Shown in pieces: positions 1-8,982 of a stretch of DNA of 64,000 bases. Position numbers and translations under genes: made by a program. The notes under the pieces were generated by a model, which saw only the letters and a list, made by a program, of their open reading frames with translations, was not told where the DNA came from and ran no database searches. The stretch covers positions 426,838-490,837 of the forward strand of contig NZ_VTER01000002.1 of assembly GCF_008180445.1 (NCBI RefSeq), read 5' to 3'. Positions within the stretch are counted from its first letter, which is position 1. Each line of letters starts with the position of its first letter. Origin of the DNA: Bacillus_AB infantis_B. GTDB lineage: Bacteria; Bacillota; Bacilli; Bacillales; Cytobacillaceae.

Positions 1-494
1 CGGATGGGGATAAAGGAAATGCAACTCAGGAAAATATTGATTCAATCTATGATATCAGCATCCAGGCATCTATTGAATTAGACCATTCTGCTCTTTCAGA
101 TGACATTGAAAATGGATATGGCTACTATTTTGATGATGCCACCCAAAATACTTTAAGCAATACAGGAGAGCTGGATATTCAGGAACCTGCAGAAGGGCAA
201 AATTCTTCTAATAGAATGCTCCGCCATCAGGTTCTCCAGACTGCGGTCGACCAGTTGAAAGCCATGAAGATGACTATGTCAGCCAATGATTATGAGGCAA
301 TGCTTAAAAAATGCATGATTTCAAATCTTCAGCCGGCTGAATACTATACCTTTGCCAGCATCTTGATTCAGCACTATCTGTCATTTAAGGAAACTGCTAA
401 ATTAAAGAGGCTTCTGGGAGAACTTGAAGGGAAATATTCAAAACATCCAATTATCCGGCAAGAAATCCAATTTTTACAAAATAAATATTTTTAG
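1..494 (+). CDS. 3' end of an unrecognised gene, cut by the window edge
   Basis: The reading frame is open from base 3 to the stop at 492-494 (163 codons), so the first ATG at 216 is probably internal and the true start lies outside the window. The first ~70 residues are acidic and low in complexity, rich in D, E, N and S. The last ~90 residues look helical and globular, with a basic, leucine-rich C-terminus. I do not recognise a family. It runs in the same direction as the PRC-barrel/VanW/pil genes that follow 84 bp later, so it may belong to the same transcription unit or be a tether or regulator for it. No function is assigned. Confidence 0.7.
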   Translation, partial: DGDKGNATQENIDSIYDISIQASIELDHSALSDDIENGYGYYFDDATQNTLSNTGELDIQEPAEGQNSSNRMLRHQVLQTAVDQLKAMKMTMSANDYEAMLKKCMISNLQPAEYYTFASILIQHYLSFKETAKLKRLLGELEGKYSKHPIIRQEIQFLQNKYF

Positions 495-578
495 AATTAG
501 ACTGATAAAAAATAAGGAAATAATGTAATATTACTGTTATGTGTGTAACGAAACTTTAATATAGGTGTGGTGACTTTT

Positions 579-1331
579 ATGAAAAACAGTTCTCAGATTA
601 CCGGTCTTCCCATAATTAGCATTTCGGACGGTCAGCAGGTCGGTAAAGTGAAAACATTAGTGATAAATCCGGAAAAAGGGTCTGTAGACTTTTTGACAAT
701 TGAACATGAGGATTGGCAGGTAAGTGTCAAGGCGATCCCTTTTAAAAAAGTAGTGGGGATTGGTGAATATGCAGTTACTGTGGAGAGTGACAATGCTGTA
801 ATCGATCTAAACGAAATTCCAATTGCCAATCAGCTGGTGAACAAAAAAATCAAAATTATCAGCACTAAAGTAATGACCCGAAAGGGAGAACTGATCGGAG
901 AAGCAATTGAATACTATATTGACGATGAAACAGGCAATATCCTTGGCATGGAGATGAAATCGGGAAGCAATGAAGAGGCTTTGCCTTCTGAATATGTTTT
1001 AACTTACGGGAAAGATATCCTTATTGTTAAAGAGGATGCTGCAGATGGCTTCCTAAATGATATCTCATTGCTGGACCCTCAGAATAAGCAGTTGAAAGAA
1101 AATGAACCATTCATTACTGATATTGCAATGGAAGAAGAATCGGATATAGAGACACTTAAGGAAAAGCAGATTGAACTTCTGAACGGAAAAAAAGTAACAG
1201 CAGACATATGGGGGCAAAATGGAACCGTATTAATTCCGAACGGGACTCTCCTTACGAGAACAATCATTGAACAGGCCCAGACAGAAGGGCCTAATGTAGT
1301 CGTTGAGTTGTCAATGAATGTTGAAGCTTAA
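579..1331 (+). CDS. PRC-barrel domain protein at the head of the pilus locus
   Basis: A 250-residue soluble protein with no signal peptide or membrane segment. The N-terminal half shows two consecutive PRC-barrel-like units: residues ~5-80 contain GLPIISISDGQQVGKV, and residues ~85-160 contain TRKGELIGEAIEYYIDD. The second half is a less conserved alpha/beta region. PRC barrels are small beta-barrels used in RNA processing and in cytoplasmic scaffolding. GTG codons occur at 567 and 570, but the AGGTGTGGTG stretch is better placed as a ribosome site for ATG 579. The stop is 17 bp before the VanW/G5-like gene, so the two are probably co-transcribed. A role in pilus assembly is inference from context only. 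Confidence 0.75.
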   Translation: MKNSSQITGLPIISISDGQQVGKVKTLVINPEKGSVDFLTIEHEDWQVSVKAIPFKKVVGIGEYAVTVESDNAVIDLNEIPIANQLVNKKIKIISTKVMTRKGELIGEAIEYYIDDETGNILGMEMKSGSNEEALPSEYVLTYGKDILIVKEDAADGFLNDISLLDPQNKQLKENEPFITDIAMEEESDIETLKEKQIELLNGKKVTADIWGQNGTVLIPNGTLLTRTIIEQAQTEGPNVVVELSMNVEA

Positions 1332-1348
1332 TAAGGAGGGCGCCTGGC

Positions 1349-2746
1349 ATGAATAAAGCTCAATTTTTAAAGCTTTTTCTCGTACTGGGAATCAGTACAG
1401 CCTTCATTCTCTCGTTTTCGAAGATTGGGGCCTCTGCCTATGTAAATGTATTTTCTTCAGATGAAATATTCGGGTCTGGGACAAGGATCGGAAATGTGGA
1501 TGTAAGCGGGTTAACTCATGATGAAGCCCTTTTGAAGATTTCAAGCGGGCAGGAAGTTTGGAGGGAAAATACCCAGCTGACCTTCCGGTATAAGGAAAAA
1601 GAAAAAAGTATTCCGCTGGAAATCTTTACGTTTGATCTGGACGAGTCGGTAAAGGCTGCTGTTAATAAAAACGACAATCAGCTCATAACAACAGTTGACG
1701 ACAATCTTCTCACGGAATTGCTGCAGGGGATTTCCGCTGAATTGGCGGAAGGGAAGTTGGATTCATCACGTTTAATATCCGACTTGAGAATGTATGCTGC
1801 AGTCCTCGAAGACGGCAGCCATATGATCAAGCTGGATACATATCTGCCGGTTTCCGAAAGTGAAGTGGTTATTTCTGAAGCGTCAATAACCTATCATGAA
1901 GCTTCAAAAGATCTTGCAGACTGGGCTGAAAGATTTCCTTCCATTGAAATAGATCCTCAAAGCAGAATATCGATATTAGGGATCCTGAAAGAAAATAATA
2001 TAGTTTATAATGAACGGTCCTTGAGTATCATTTCATCGCTCATCTATAGAACTGTCCTGTCCAGTAATTTTACTATTGCAGAGCGGCATATCAGCCGCGC
2101 CCTCCCTTCTTTCACGGAAGCCGGCTTTGAAGCCAGGGCTGATAAAAACAAAAATATGGATCTGATATTCCTTAACCCTAATGACCAGTCATACAAGCTG
2201 AAATTTTCTTATAGCGATGATTTATTTTATGTAGCATTAACCGGCCAGGAGTATATGTACTCCTATGATGTCAAATTAAAAGATAAAGAAACCTTTAAGC
2301 CAAAAACTGTTGTTCAGTTTGATGCAAAATTGAAATTTGGGGAGAAAAAAACAGTTGTTGAAGGTGAGGAAGGCCTTTTGGTTAAGGTTTACCGTGATTC
2401 GATCGACGAGAATGGTGCGCTTCTCAAATCTGAGCTCATTTCCGAAGACTATTATCCTCCGGTTCATAAAGTTGAGGTTCATAGTCTTACAATCAAGGAA
2501 TCTTTAATCAGTCCGGAAACCAGTGCACCTCAAGTTGATGCTGTACCTGGGGACATAGGGACTTCACCAGTGCAGGAAGAAAATACTGACAGTACAGATG
2601 AGAGCGGTTCACTGGAAGATGACAAACAGGAAGGCGCAGCAGGGGCTATTGAAAAAGGAACTCAAACAGCTGATGGCAGCAGCATCTCAGATAAAGAGGA
2701 TAATGATGGGAGCCTTTGGGGCAAGCCGAATGAAGAGCCTAAATGA
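1349..2746 (+). CDS. VanW/G5-like cell-envelope protein
   Basis: 465 residues with an N-terminal membrane anchor or signal sequence at about residues 8-30. Residues ~45-120 contain IGNVDVSGLTHDEALLKI, the pattern of the peptidoglycan-binding-like module that precedes VanW domains. A G5-like beta-rich segment lies at about residues 310-375 and includes a KKTVVEGEEGLLVKVYRD motif. The last ~90 residues are an acidic, disordered D/E/S/G tail. Such proteins sit on the outer face of the membrane and are thought to contact the cell wall. A clear ribosome site (AAGGAGGG) precedes ATG 1349, and pilB follows 21 bp downstream. Its place in front of pilB suggests help in passing the pilus through the wall of a bacterium that lacks a secretin. 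That role is inferred. Confidence 0.7.
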   Translation: MNKAQFLKLFLVLGISTAFILSFSKIGASAYVNVFSSDEIFGSGTRIGNVDVSGLTHDEALLKISSGQEVWRENTQLTFRYKEKEKSIPLEIFTFDLDESVKAAVNKNDNQLITTVDDNLLTELLQGISAELAEGKLDSSRLISDLRMYAAVLEDGSHMIKLDTYLPVSESEVVISEASITYHEASKDLADWAERFPSIEIDPQSRISILGILKENNIVYNERSLSIISSLIYRTVLSSNFTIAERHISRALPSFTEAGFEARADKNKNMDLIFLNPNDQSYKLKFSYSDDLFYVALTGQEYMYSYDVKLKDKETFKPKTVVQFDAKLKFGEKKTVVEGEEGLLVKVYRDSIDENGALLKSELISEDYYPPVHKVEVHSLTIKESLISPETSAPQVDAVPGDIGTSPVQEENTDSTDESGSLEDDKQEGAAGAIEKGTQTADGSSISDKEDNDGSLWGKPNEEPK

Positions 2747-2767
2747 TGGTGGAAGGGGGACAAGCCA

Positions 2768-4429
2768 ATGAAACAGACCCGCAAGCGCTTAGGGGATTTG
2801 CTGGTAGAATCAGGTTTAATTACTGAAGAACAGCTTCAGCTTGCCCTGGCAGAAAAACATAGGGACCAGCGGCTGGGCGATGCCCTCCTTCAAAGAGGCT
2901 ATATCACGGAACAGCAGCTGATTGAAGTGCTGGAGTTCCAGCTGGGCATACCGCATGTCAGCCTCTTTAGATATCCTTTTGACACAAAGCTGTTCAGTAT
3001 TGTTTCTAAGGATATGGCCAAGCGGAATCTGATCCTTCCATTAAAAAAGGATGGAGAAAAACTGTATGTAGCCATGGCTGATCCCATGGATTTCTATACC
3101 ATTGACGATCTCAGGCTTTCAACTGGATTTCATATAGAAGCGGCAATCGCCACAAAGGACGATATTATCCGTGCCATCAATAAATACTATGACATGGATG
3201 AAGGCTTTGAAGAACTGCTAGATGCAGGACAGGTATCAAGGGAAATTCAGGAGGAGAAGATTGCCGACGAAGATTCTCCCATAGTCCGGCTGGTCAATCA
3301 GATAATGGCAAATGCGGCTGCGGTAAAGGCCAGCGATGTACATATTGACCCGCAGGAAACAAAGGTAGCCATAAGGTATAGGATTGATGGCGTGCTAAGA
3401 ACCGAGAGGGTATTGCCTAAACATATGCAAAGTGTCCTGACGGCCAGAATTAAGATTATGGCTAATCTTGATATAACTGAGCACCGTATCCCTCAGGATG
3501 GCCGGATAAAAATGAATCTTGATTTTCATCCAATCGATCTCAGGATATCCACACTTCCTACCGTTTATGGAGAGAAAATCGTTATGCGTTTGCTGGATCT
3601 CGGCAGCGCTTTGAATGATCTTAATAAACTGGGTTTCAACAAAGTGAATTTAAGCCGTTTTACAGATATGATCGAGAAGCCGACTGGCATAGTCCTTATT
3701 ACTGGCCCAACTGGATCAGGAAAGTCTTCCACGCTTTATGCGGCTTTAAACAGGCTCAATAGTGAAGAGGTAAATATAATCACTGTTGAAGATCCGGTAG
3801 AATATCAGCTGGAAGGAATCAACCAGATACAGGTCAACTCAAACGTAGGAATGACCTTCGCCACTGGCCTGCGTGCTATTCTGCGACAGGATCCAAACGT
3901 CATAATGGTCGGGGAGATAAGGGACAAAGAGACTGCTGAAGTGGCAATCAGGGCGTCGCTCACAGGACATCTGGTTCTAAGTACACTCCATACAAATGAT
4001 TCTCTGGGAAGTATAACAAGGCTTCTTGATATGGGGATTGAACCGTTTTTGGCAGCTTCCTCGATTAGTGGAATCGTAGCCCAGCGGCTTGTCCGGAAAG
4101 TATGCCGCGATTGTGCAGAAACTCAGGCACCGACTAAAAGAGAGATAGAGATTTTTGCCAAGCGGGGAATGAAGATTGATGCAATTGTAAGGGGGCGGGG
4201 ATGCGCTTCCTGCAATATGACTGGCTATAAGGGAAGGATTGCTATCCACGAAGTGCTTGTTGTTGACGACAGCATGCGGAGAGTAATCATGAATGGCGAG
4301 TCCTTTTCCAGGCTTAGGGAACTGGCACTTAAAAATAAGACTATTTTTCTGGTAGACGACGGGCTGCTCAAGGTAAAACAAGGAATTACCACAACAGAAG
4401 AAGTGCTGCGCGTGGCCATTCCTGATTAG
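2768..4429 (+). CDS. pilB: Type IV pilus extension ATPase PilB
   Basis: 553-residue GspE/PilB ATPase that powers pilin polymerisation. Residues ~5-70 form a T2SSE_N/MshEN-type domain with two matching motifs, RLGDLLVESGLITEEQL and RLGDALLQRGYITEQQL; in characterised members this fold binds c-di-GMP. The C-terminal core has Walker A GPTGSGKSS at ~313, an Asp box (TVEDPVEYQL), Walker B around 380 (VIMVGEIRD) and a His box (GHLVLSTLHTND). Four cysteines (446/449 and 479/482) form the zinc-binding clasp typical of extension ATPases. Length is normal for full-size PilB, longer than the B. subtilis competence ATPase ComGA. The stop is 10 bp before pilT, so co-translation is likely. Confidence 0.96.
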   Translation: MKQTRKRLGDLLVESGLITEEQLQLALAEKHRDQRLGDALLQRGYITEQQLIEVLEFQLGIPHVSLFRYPFDTKLFSIVSKDMAKRNLILPLKKDGEKLYVAMADPMDFYTIDDLRLSTGFHIEAAIATKDDIIRAINKYYDMDEGFEELLDAGQVSREIQEEKIADEDSPIVRLVNQIMANAAAVKASDVHIDPQETKVAIRYRIDGVLRTERVLPKHMQSVLTARIKIMANLDITEHRIPQDGRIKMNLDFHPIDLRISTLPTVYGEKIVMRLLDLGSALNDLNKLGFNKVNLSRFTDMIEKPTGIVLITGPTGSGKSSTLYAALNRLNSEEVNIITVEDPVEYQLEGINQIQVNSNVGMTFATGLRAILRQDPNVIMVGEIRDKETAEVAIRASLTGHLVLSTLHTNDSLGSITRLLDMGIEPFLAASSISGIVAQRLVRKVCRDCAETQAPTKREIEIFAKRGMKIDAIVRGRGCASCNMTGYKGRIAIHEVLVVDDSMRRVIMNGESFSRLRELALKNKTIFLVDDGLLKVKQGITTTEEVLRVAIPD

Positions 4430-4439
4430 GAGAACTGAT

Positions 4440-5480
4440 ATGACGGAAAAAGTAGACCTCCTGCTGAAAGCAGGCTTTGAGCTGAAAGCTTCAGACATTC
4501 ACATAACAGTCGGAGTTCCCCCGATTTTTCGCATTAATGGCGAGATGAAGAGATACGGAAAAGAATCGATGCTCCCTGCTCATACAGAAGCAATGGCAAA
4601 GGAAATGATTCCTTCCCATATGTGGGAGAGGTTCAAAGAAAAGGGAGAGCTGGACTTCTCGTATGGTGTGCAGGGTGTTTCAAGATTTCGCGTTAACGCC
4701 TATCATCAGCGTTCATGCATTGCGCTTGCAGTGAGGGTAGTGCCGACGAAAATTCCAGCCCTTGATGAACTGGATCTTCCGCCTGTCCTAAAAAAGGTGG
4801 CCGGCAAGCCTCAGGGCCTCGTCCTTGTGACAGGGCCGACAGGAAGCGGCAAATCAACTACTCTGGCATCGATGGTTGATTTTATGAACAGGACGATGAG
4901 AAAGCATGTCATTACACTGGAAGATCCAATCGAGTACCTCCATAAACACGGCAACTGCATCATCGACCAGCGTGAAGTCGGCCTGGATACCAGCAATTTT
5001 GCCAACGGGCTGCGGGCAGCGCTGCGCCAGGATCCCGATGTGATCATGGTCGGGGAGATGAGGGATCTGGAAACGATACAAACGGCAATCACGGCGGCGG
5101 AAACCGGACATCTTGTCCTCGGCACTCTTCATACTTCGAGTGCACCTGCCACGATCAACCGGATAATCGATGTTTTCCCGCCTTCCCAGCAGGCTCAAAT
5201 CAGAATACAGCTTGCTTCTGTCCTGGTCTCCATCATTTCGCAGCGGCTGTTTCCATTGGCGGATAATAAAGGCAGGAAAGCTGCAACTGAAATATTAATC
5301 AATAATTCAGCTGTAGCCAACCTTATCCGCAACGAAAAGGTCCATCAGATTACCAGTATCATGCAGACTTCAAAAGCGGCTGGCATGCATACACTGGACA
5401 CGAGCATCAAGGAACTTGTCCAGACAGGCCAGGTTTCGAAAGAGGCAGCAATGCCTTATCTTTTGGAAAAGGTGAATTGA
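4440..5480 (+). CDS. pilT: Type IV pilus retraction ATPase PilT
   Basis: 346-residue hexameric ATPase that depolymerises pili and so drives twitching or DNA pulling. The sequence shows Walker A GPTGSGKST at ~132, the Asp box (TLEDPIEYLH), Walker B (VIMVGEMRD) and His box (GHLVLGTLHT). The C-terminus has a version of the AIRNLIRE motif (VANLIRNEKVHQI) that is specific to retraction ATPases. It lacks the N-terminal domain and the zinc cysteines of PilB. The start ATG is 10 bp after pilB with a GGAGAAC ribosome site. The B. subtilis ComG machine has no PilT, so its presence indicates a true dynamic type IV pilus here. Confidence 0.96.
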   Translation: MTEKVDLLLKAGFELKASDIHITVGVPPIFRINGEMKRYGKESMLPAHTEAMAKEMIPSHMWERFKEKGELDFSYGVQGVSRFRVNAYHQRSCIALAVRVVPTKIPALDELDLPPVLKKVAGKPQGLVLVTGPTGSGKSTTLASMVDFMNRTMRKHVITLEDPIEYLHKHGNCIIDQREVGLDTSNFANGLRAALRQDPDVIMVGEMRDLETIQTAITAAETGHLVLGTLHTSSAPATINRIIDVFPPSQQAQIRIQLASVLVSIISQRLFPLADNKGRKAATEILINNSAVANLIRNEKVHQITSIMQTSKAAGMHTLDTSIKELVQTGQVSKEAAMPYLLEKVN

Positions 5481-5481
5481 T

Positions 5482-6687
5482 ATGGCTCGGTATAAATACA
5501 GCGGCCGTGACTTAAAAGGAAAGAAATCAGGGATTGTAACAGCTGCTTCAAAAAGGGAAGCGATGCTTCAGCTGAAAGAATCAGGTATAAGGATTCTAGA
5601 TCTTAACGAAATTCCTGAAACATTGCTGACTAAAGAGATATCAATCGGCAATCCGGTTAAATTACAGGACTTTGTTATCTATTTAAGACAATTCGCCACT
5701 CTGCTCAGGGCAGGAGTCACGGTCGTGGATGCAACCGGCATACTCTCTCAGCAAACAGAAAGCAAGGCACTCAAAAAAGCGCTTGCTGCTGTCGAGCAGG
5801 ATTTAAGAGAGGGGAATTCTCTATCTGATGCTGCAGCAAAGCACAAAAAGGTTTTCACCAGTATGTTTGTCAATATGATTAAAGCAGGCGAAGCAGGCGG
5901 AAACATGGATGATACCCTGGAGAGGCTGGCAGTTCATTATGAAAAGCAGCATTTTACAAAGCAGAAGATCATATCTGCCCTTGCCTATCCTATTGCAGTC
6001 GGCATTATAGCAGTTGCAGTAGTAATTTTCCTGCTTGTGAGCGTTGTCCCGACGTTTGTGGAGATGTTCCAGGACTTTGGGGGAGAACTGCCGGCCATCA
6101 CGCAATTCGTTCTCAATTCCAGTGAATTTATGCAGAAATACTGGTGGCTAGTCATACTATTGTTTGTGTTGATATTTGTTGGGATATCGGTTATCAGGAA
6201 TAACAAGAATACGAAATACTATTTTGATTATTTCCTGCTCAGGCTCCCTATTTTCGGCAAAATGCTCCAGAAGGCTGCATTGGCCAGGATGACCAGAACC
6301 CTCAGCTCGCTTTTTGCAAGCTCAGTCCCCATCCTTCAGGCTCTTAGCATAGTTGAGAATATCGTCGAAAATGAAGTGGTGGCAAAGGTCCTTCAAAAAT
6401 CCCGGACCTCCCTGGAACAGGGAAAATCCCTTACAGAACCGATGCGCAAACATTGGGTCTTCCCGCCGCTTGTTTCACAAATGATCGCTATCGGAGAAGA
6501 ATCAGGATCGCTGGACGAAATGCTTTCAAAGGTTGCAGATTTCTATGAAAAAGAAGTAGAGAGCACCACCGACCGCCTAAAATCCTTGATAGAACCGCTT
6601 ATGATTGTATTTTTAGCCGGTATCGTCGGAACAATCGTAACATCCATCATGGTGCCGATGTTCGAAATATTCAACCATGTCGGCTGA
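5482..6687 (+). CDS. pilC: Type IV pilus inner-membrane platform protein PilC
   Basis: 401-residue GspF/PilC platform protein, the membrane hub through which PilB and PilT act on pilin subunits. It has two repeated T2SSF domains (about residues 65-190 and 270-395), each followed by hydrophobic segments near 168-192 and 375-396, with a further one near 218-240. Typical motifs are FATLLRAGV and GEAGGNMDDTLERLA in the first repeat and LFASSVPILQAL and GEESGSLDEML in the second. It starts one base after the pilT stop. Length and domain order are normal for the family. Confidence 0.95.
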   Translation: MARYKYSGRDLKGKKSGIVTAASKREAMLQLKESGIRILDLNEIPETLLTKEISIGNPVKLQDFVIYLRQFATLLRAGVTVVDATGILSQQTESKALKKALAAVEQDLREGNSLSDAAAKHKKVFTSMFVNMIKAGEAGGNMDDTLERLAVHYEKQHFTKQKIISALAYPIAVGIIAVAVVIFLLVSVVPTFVEMFQDFGGELPAITQFVLNSSEFMQKYWWLVILLFVLIFVGISVIRNNKNTKYYFDYFLLRLPIFGKMLQKAALARMTRTLSSLFASSVPILQALSIVENIVENEVVAKVLQKSRTSLEQGKSLTEPMRKHWVFPPLVSQMIAIGEESGSLDEMLSKVADFYEKEVESTTDRLKSLIEPLMIVFLAGIVGTIVTSIMVPMFEIFNHVG

Positions 6688-6720
6688 CAACAAAATTTTG
6701 CAAAAAAATTACATTTTCGA

Positions 6721-6749
6721 CTTTTGTTATTTGAAGAATCTAGTATAAT
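6721..6749 (+). promoter_or_regulatory. Likely sigma-A promoter for the major pilin gene
   Basis: A perfect -10 TATAAT (6744-6749) lies 17 bp from a weak -35 CTTTTG (6721-6726), inside an A/T-rich 115-bp gap between pilC and the pilin gene. The other genes in this operon are nearly contiguous, so an internal promoter giving extra pilin mRNA makes sense. This is pattern-based only. Confidence 0.55.
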
Positions 6750-6802
6750 AGGGTTAACCTACTAAAGTAATAGGCGAAAACTCATATGAGAGGGAGAATA
6801 AA

Positions 6803-7234
6803 ATGTTTAAAAAAGCTCAAAAACTCAAAAATGAAAAAGGACTGACACTGATCGAGTTATTGGCAGTTATTGTTATTTTGGGGATTATTGCGGCGATTGC
6901 AATTCCTAGTATTGGCGGTATTATCCAGAAGTCTAAGGAAGATGCAGTAAAGGCGGATGCAATAGCTGTATTGAATGCAGCTAAGGTTTATGTGGCAGCA
7001 AATCCGTTGGCTGATGCTGGTACAGCAACTATTCCGGATGATGATTTAGAGCAGTATGTTGAAAAAGTATCTTTAGCAAAGGATTACTCTGTTACTTATG
7101 ACGGTAAAGATTATAAAATTAATGGCTCAGGTGTAGCCGGAAATATAACAATTACTTTTAATGATGCTACGGTAGAGCAGATTAATGAGTCCAAGAAAGG
7201 TACTAAAGTAATAGGAACAGTTACAGGTGGATAA
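6803..7234 (+). CDS. Type IV prepilin, probable major pilin
   Basis: 143-residue type IVa-like prepilin. A short basic leader ends in EKG, and cleavage after Gly13 would leave Leu14 as mature residue 1 and the conserved Glu5 at Glu18 (LTLIE). The hydrophobic N-terminal helix (LLAVIVILGIIAAIAIP) is followed by a small, soluble, Thr/Asp/Val-rich globular head without cysteines. An AGAGGGAG ribosome site precedes ATG 6803, and a separate promoter is likely. The high-quality promoter and first place among the pilin genes suggest the major subunit. It resembles ComGC in the leader only, as all such pilins do. Confidence 0.92.
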   Translation: MFKKAQKLKNEKGLTLIELLAVIVILGIIAAIAIPSIGGIIQKSKEDAVKADAIAVLNAAKVYVAANPLADAGTATIPDDDLEQYVEKVSLAKDYSVTYDGKDYKINGSGVAGNITITFNDATVEQINESKKGTKVIGTVTGG

Positions 7235-7236
7235 TA

Positions 7237-7983
7237 TTGTTGAGTTTAATAGTTTTACTCTACGGACTCCTCCTAGGCTCCTTCTACAACGTAGTCGGCC
7301 TGAGGGTTCCGTTGAAGCAGTCGATAGTCAAGCCAAGATCTCATTGTCCTTATTGCCAGCATACTTTAAGGCCGTTTGAGCTCATACCGGTTGTTTCTTA
7401 TCTGCTGCAGGGAGGGAAATGCCGGCGCTGCAAGGCGCCGGTTTCTCCTCTATATCCTGCTGTTGAATTATCAACCGGATTATTATTTGTGCTCGCCCCG
7501 TTAGTGATGGGCTGGACATTTGAACTGGCCATTGCATGGACGCTGATTTCGCTTTTGGTCATCGTGTTTGTGTCAGATATCAAGTATATGATTATTCCCG
7601 ACAAAGTCCTGCTAGTGTTTGCAGTGATTTTTTTATTGGAGCGGATATTTATCCCCTTATCTCCTTGGTGGGATTCTGCAGCCGGGGCTGCGGCAGGATT
7701 TTTCCTGCTTCTGTTCATAGCCGTGGTCAGCAAGGGCGGCATGGGAGGAGGAGACATCAAGCTGTTTGCAGTAATAGGCCTGGCTCTGGGAATAAAAACA
7801 GTATTATTAACATTTTTCCTTGCAACCCTTTTTGGCGCTTTCTTTGGAATTGCCGGCTTGCTTACCGGGAAAATTGAAAAAGGCAAGCCGATTCCATTCG
7901 GCCCATACATAGCATTAGGCTGCCTGACAGCTTATTTTTGGGGAGACAGATTGCTTCATTGGTATCTTTATTCATTCATGTAA
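7237..7983 (+). CDS. pilD: Prepilin peptidase PilD/ComC
   Basis: 248-residue polytopic membrane aspartic peptidase of the A24 family that cleaves pilin leaders and N-methylates the new N-terminus. The N-terminal cytoplasmic loop carries two CxxC pairs (CPYCQ and CRRCK) as in bifunctional enzymes. The catalytic aspartates are in SDIKYMIIPD and GMGGGDIK. Eight or so hydrophobic segments are visible. Translation begins at TTG 7237, two bases after the pilin stop, with AGGTGG overlapping the pilin 3' end. It occupies the place of B. subtilis comC (between folC and spoIIB) and probably also processes ComG pseudopilins. Confidence 0.94.
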   Translation: MLSLIVLLYGLLLGSFYNVVGLRVPLKQSIVKPRSHCPYCQHTLRPFELIPVVSYLLQGGKCRRCKAPVSPLYPAVELSTGLLFVLAPLVMGWTFELAIAWTLISLLVIVFVSDIKYMIIPDKVLLVFAVIFLLERIFIPLSPWWDSAAGAAAGFFLLLFIAVVSKGGMGGGDIKLFAVIGLALGIKTVLLTFFLATLFGAFFGIAGLLTGKIEKGKPIPFGPYIALGCLTAYFWGDRLLHWYLYSFM

Positions 7984-7998
7984 GGAGTTAAGTTAATT

Positions 7999-8979
7999 AT
8001 GGCACCTCTTATATCGTTCGGCAAAAATCGAGTGATCAACATAACGGTCAAGGACCATGTAGTCCGGATGGCCGAATTAAAAAATAATAAAGAACCTCAA
8101 GTCCTGCGGTCAGAAGAGCGGTATTTGCCGAACGGTATAATAAGAGAAGGCAAAATCCAGGATTCGGAAACCTTGACAGCCATTCTGGAAGAATGCATTT
8201 CAGAGTGGAAAATCAAGGGCAAGGAGATTGCTTTCCTAGTGCCCGATCCTGTAATTATTATTAGAAAGTTGAGCATCCCTCAAGATGTTTCTGCCGAAGA
8301 AATTAAAGGCTATCTTTATATGGAGCTTGGCACATCCATACATCTGCCCTTTGAAGACCCGGTTTTTGATTATACAATTTTAGAAACTGCCGAAAGTGGA
8401 ACGAAGGAAATCCTGCTTTTTGCTGCTCCTGAGGAAGTCGTTCATGAATATGTTTCCGTTTTCGAGGAAGCCAGGCTGAAGCCTGTTCTTGCGGATATTT
8501 CATGCCTTGCGCTGTATCGCCTTTATTATGAATTGGATCTGCTAGATTCAGAGGAAAACCTCATGATGGTTCAAGTAGACATCCAGCAGGTTAATGTTAG
8601 CATCTTTGAAAATCATAAGCCGGTATTTATGCGGCATTTGCTGATGGATATAGACAGCGGCAAATGGGAGCTGGAACCTGGGAATCAGCTGACATACCTT
8701 GGTGATAAAGAGGAAATTATCAGTCCGCTGGAGGATATATACAAAGAGCTTGACCGGGTAATGAGCTTTTACCGCTATTCCCTTCATCAGGGAAACAGGC
8801 AGATTACAAGAGTTCTGGTAGATGGGGACCATCCTTGGCTAGGGAAACTACATGAAGAACTTAACAGCCGGCTGGATGCACCGGTTGTCTTATTAGCAGA
8901 CCCGGCAGAATTAGGGGAAAAGCCATCATTCCTTCCTCAATTCAACCTTAACGTCGGCCTAGGCTTAAAAGAGGTGTAG
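7999..8979 (+). CDS. pilM: Type IV pilus assembly protein PilM
   Basis: 326-residue actin-like cytoplasmic protein of the PilM family. It links the ATPase/platform to the PilN/PilO membrane complex, where PilM binds the PilN N-terminal tail. Family traits include the early phosphate-loop-like segment, a central EEIKGYLYMELGTSIHLPF stretch, and the MSFYRYSLHQG region near residue 255. There are no membrane segments. An AAGGAGTT ribosome site precedes ATG 7999 and pilN follows 3 bp later. The order pilM-N-O matches that in Gram-negative and clostridial pilus operons. Confidence 0.9.
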   Translation: MAPLISFGKNRVINITVKDHVVRMAELKNNKEPQVLRSEERYLPNGIIREGKIQDSETLTAILEECISEWKIKGKEIAFLVPDPVIIIRKLSIPQDVSAEEIKGYLYMELGTSIHLPFEDPVFDYTILETAESGTKEILLFAAPEEVVHEYVSVFEEARLKPVLADISCLALYRLYYELDLLDSEENLMMVQVDIQQVNVSIFENHKPVFMRHLLMDIDSGKWELEPGNQLTYLGDKEEIISPLEDIYKELDRVMSFYRYSLHQGNRQITRVLVDGDHPWLGKLHEELNSRLDAPVVLLADPAELGEKPSFLPQFNLNVGLGLKEV

Positions 8980-8982
8980 AAT

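Noticed and set aside
6750..6802. Riboswitch (for example c-di-GMP type) before the major pilin
   Set aside because: The leader after the likely -10 is only about 50 nt and lacks the conserved GEMM motifs.
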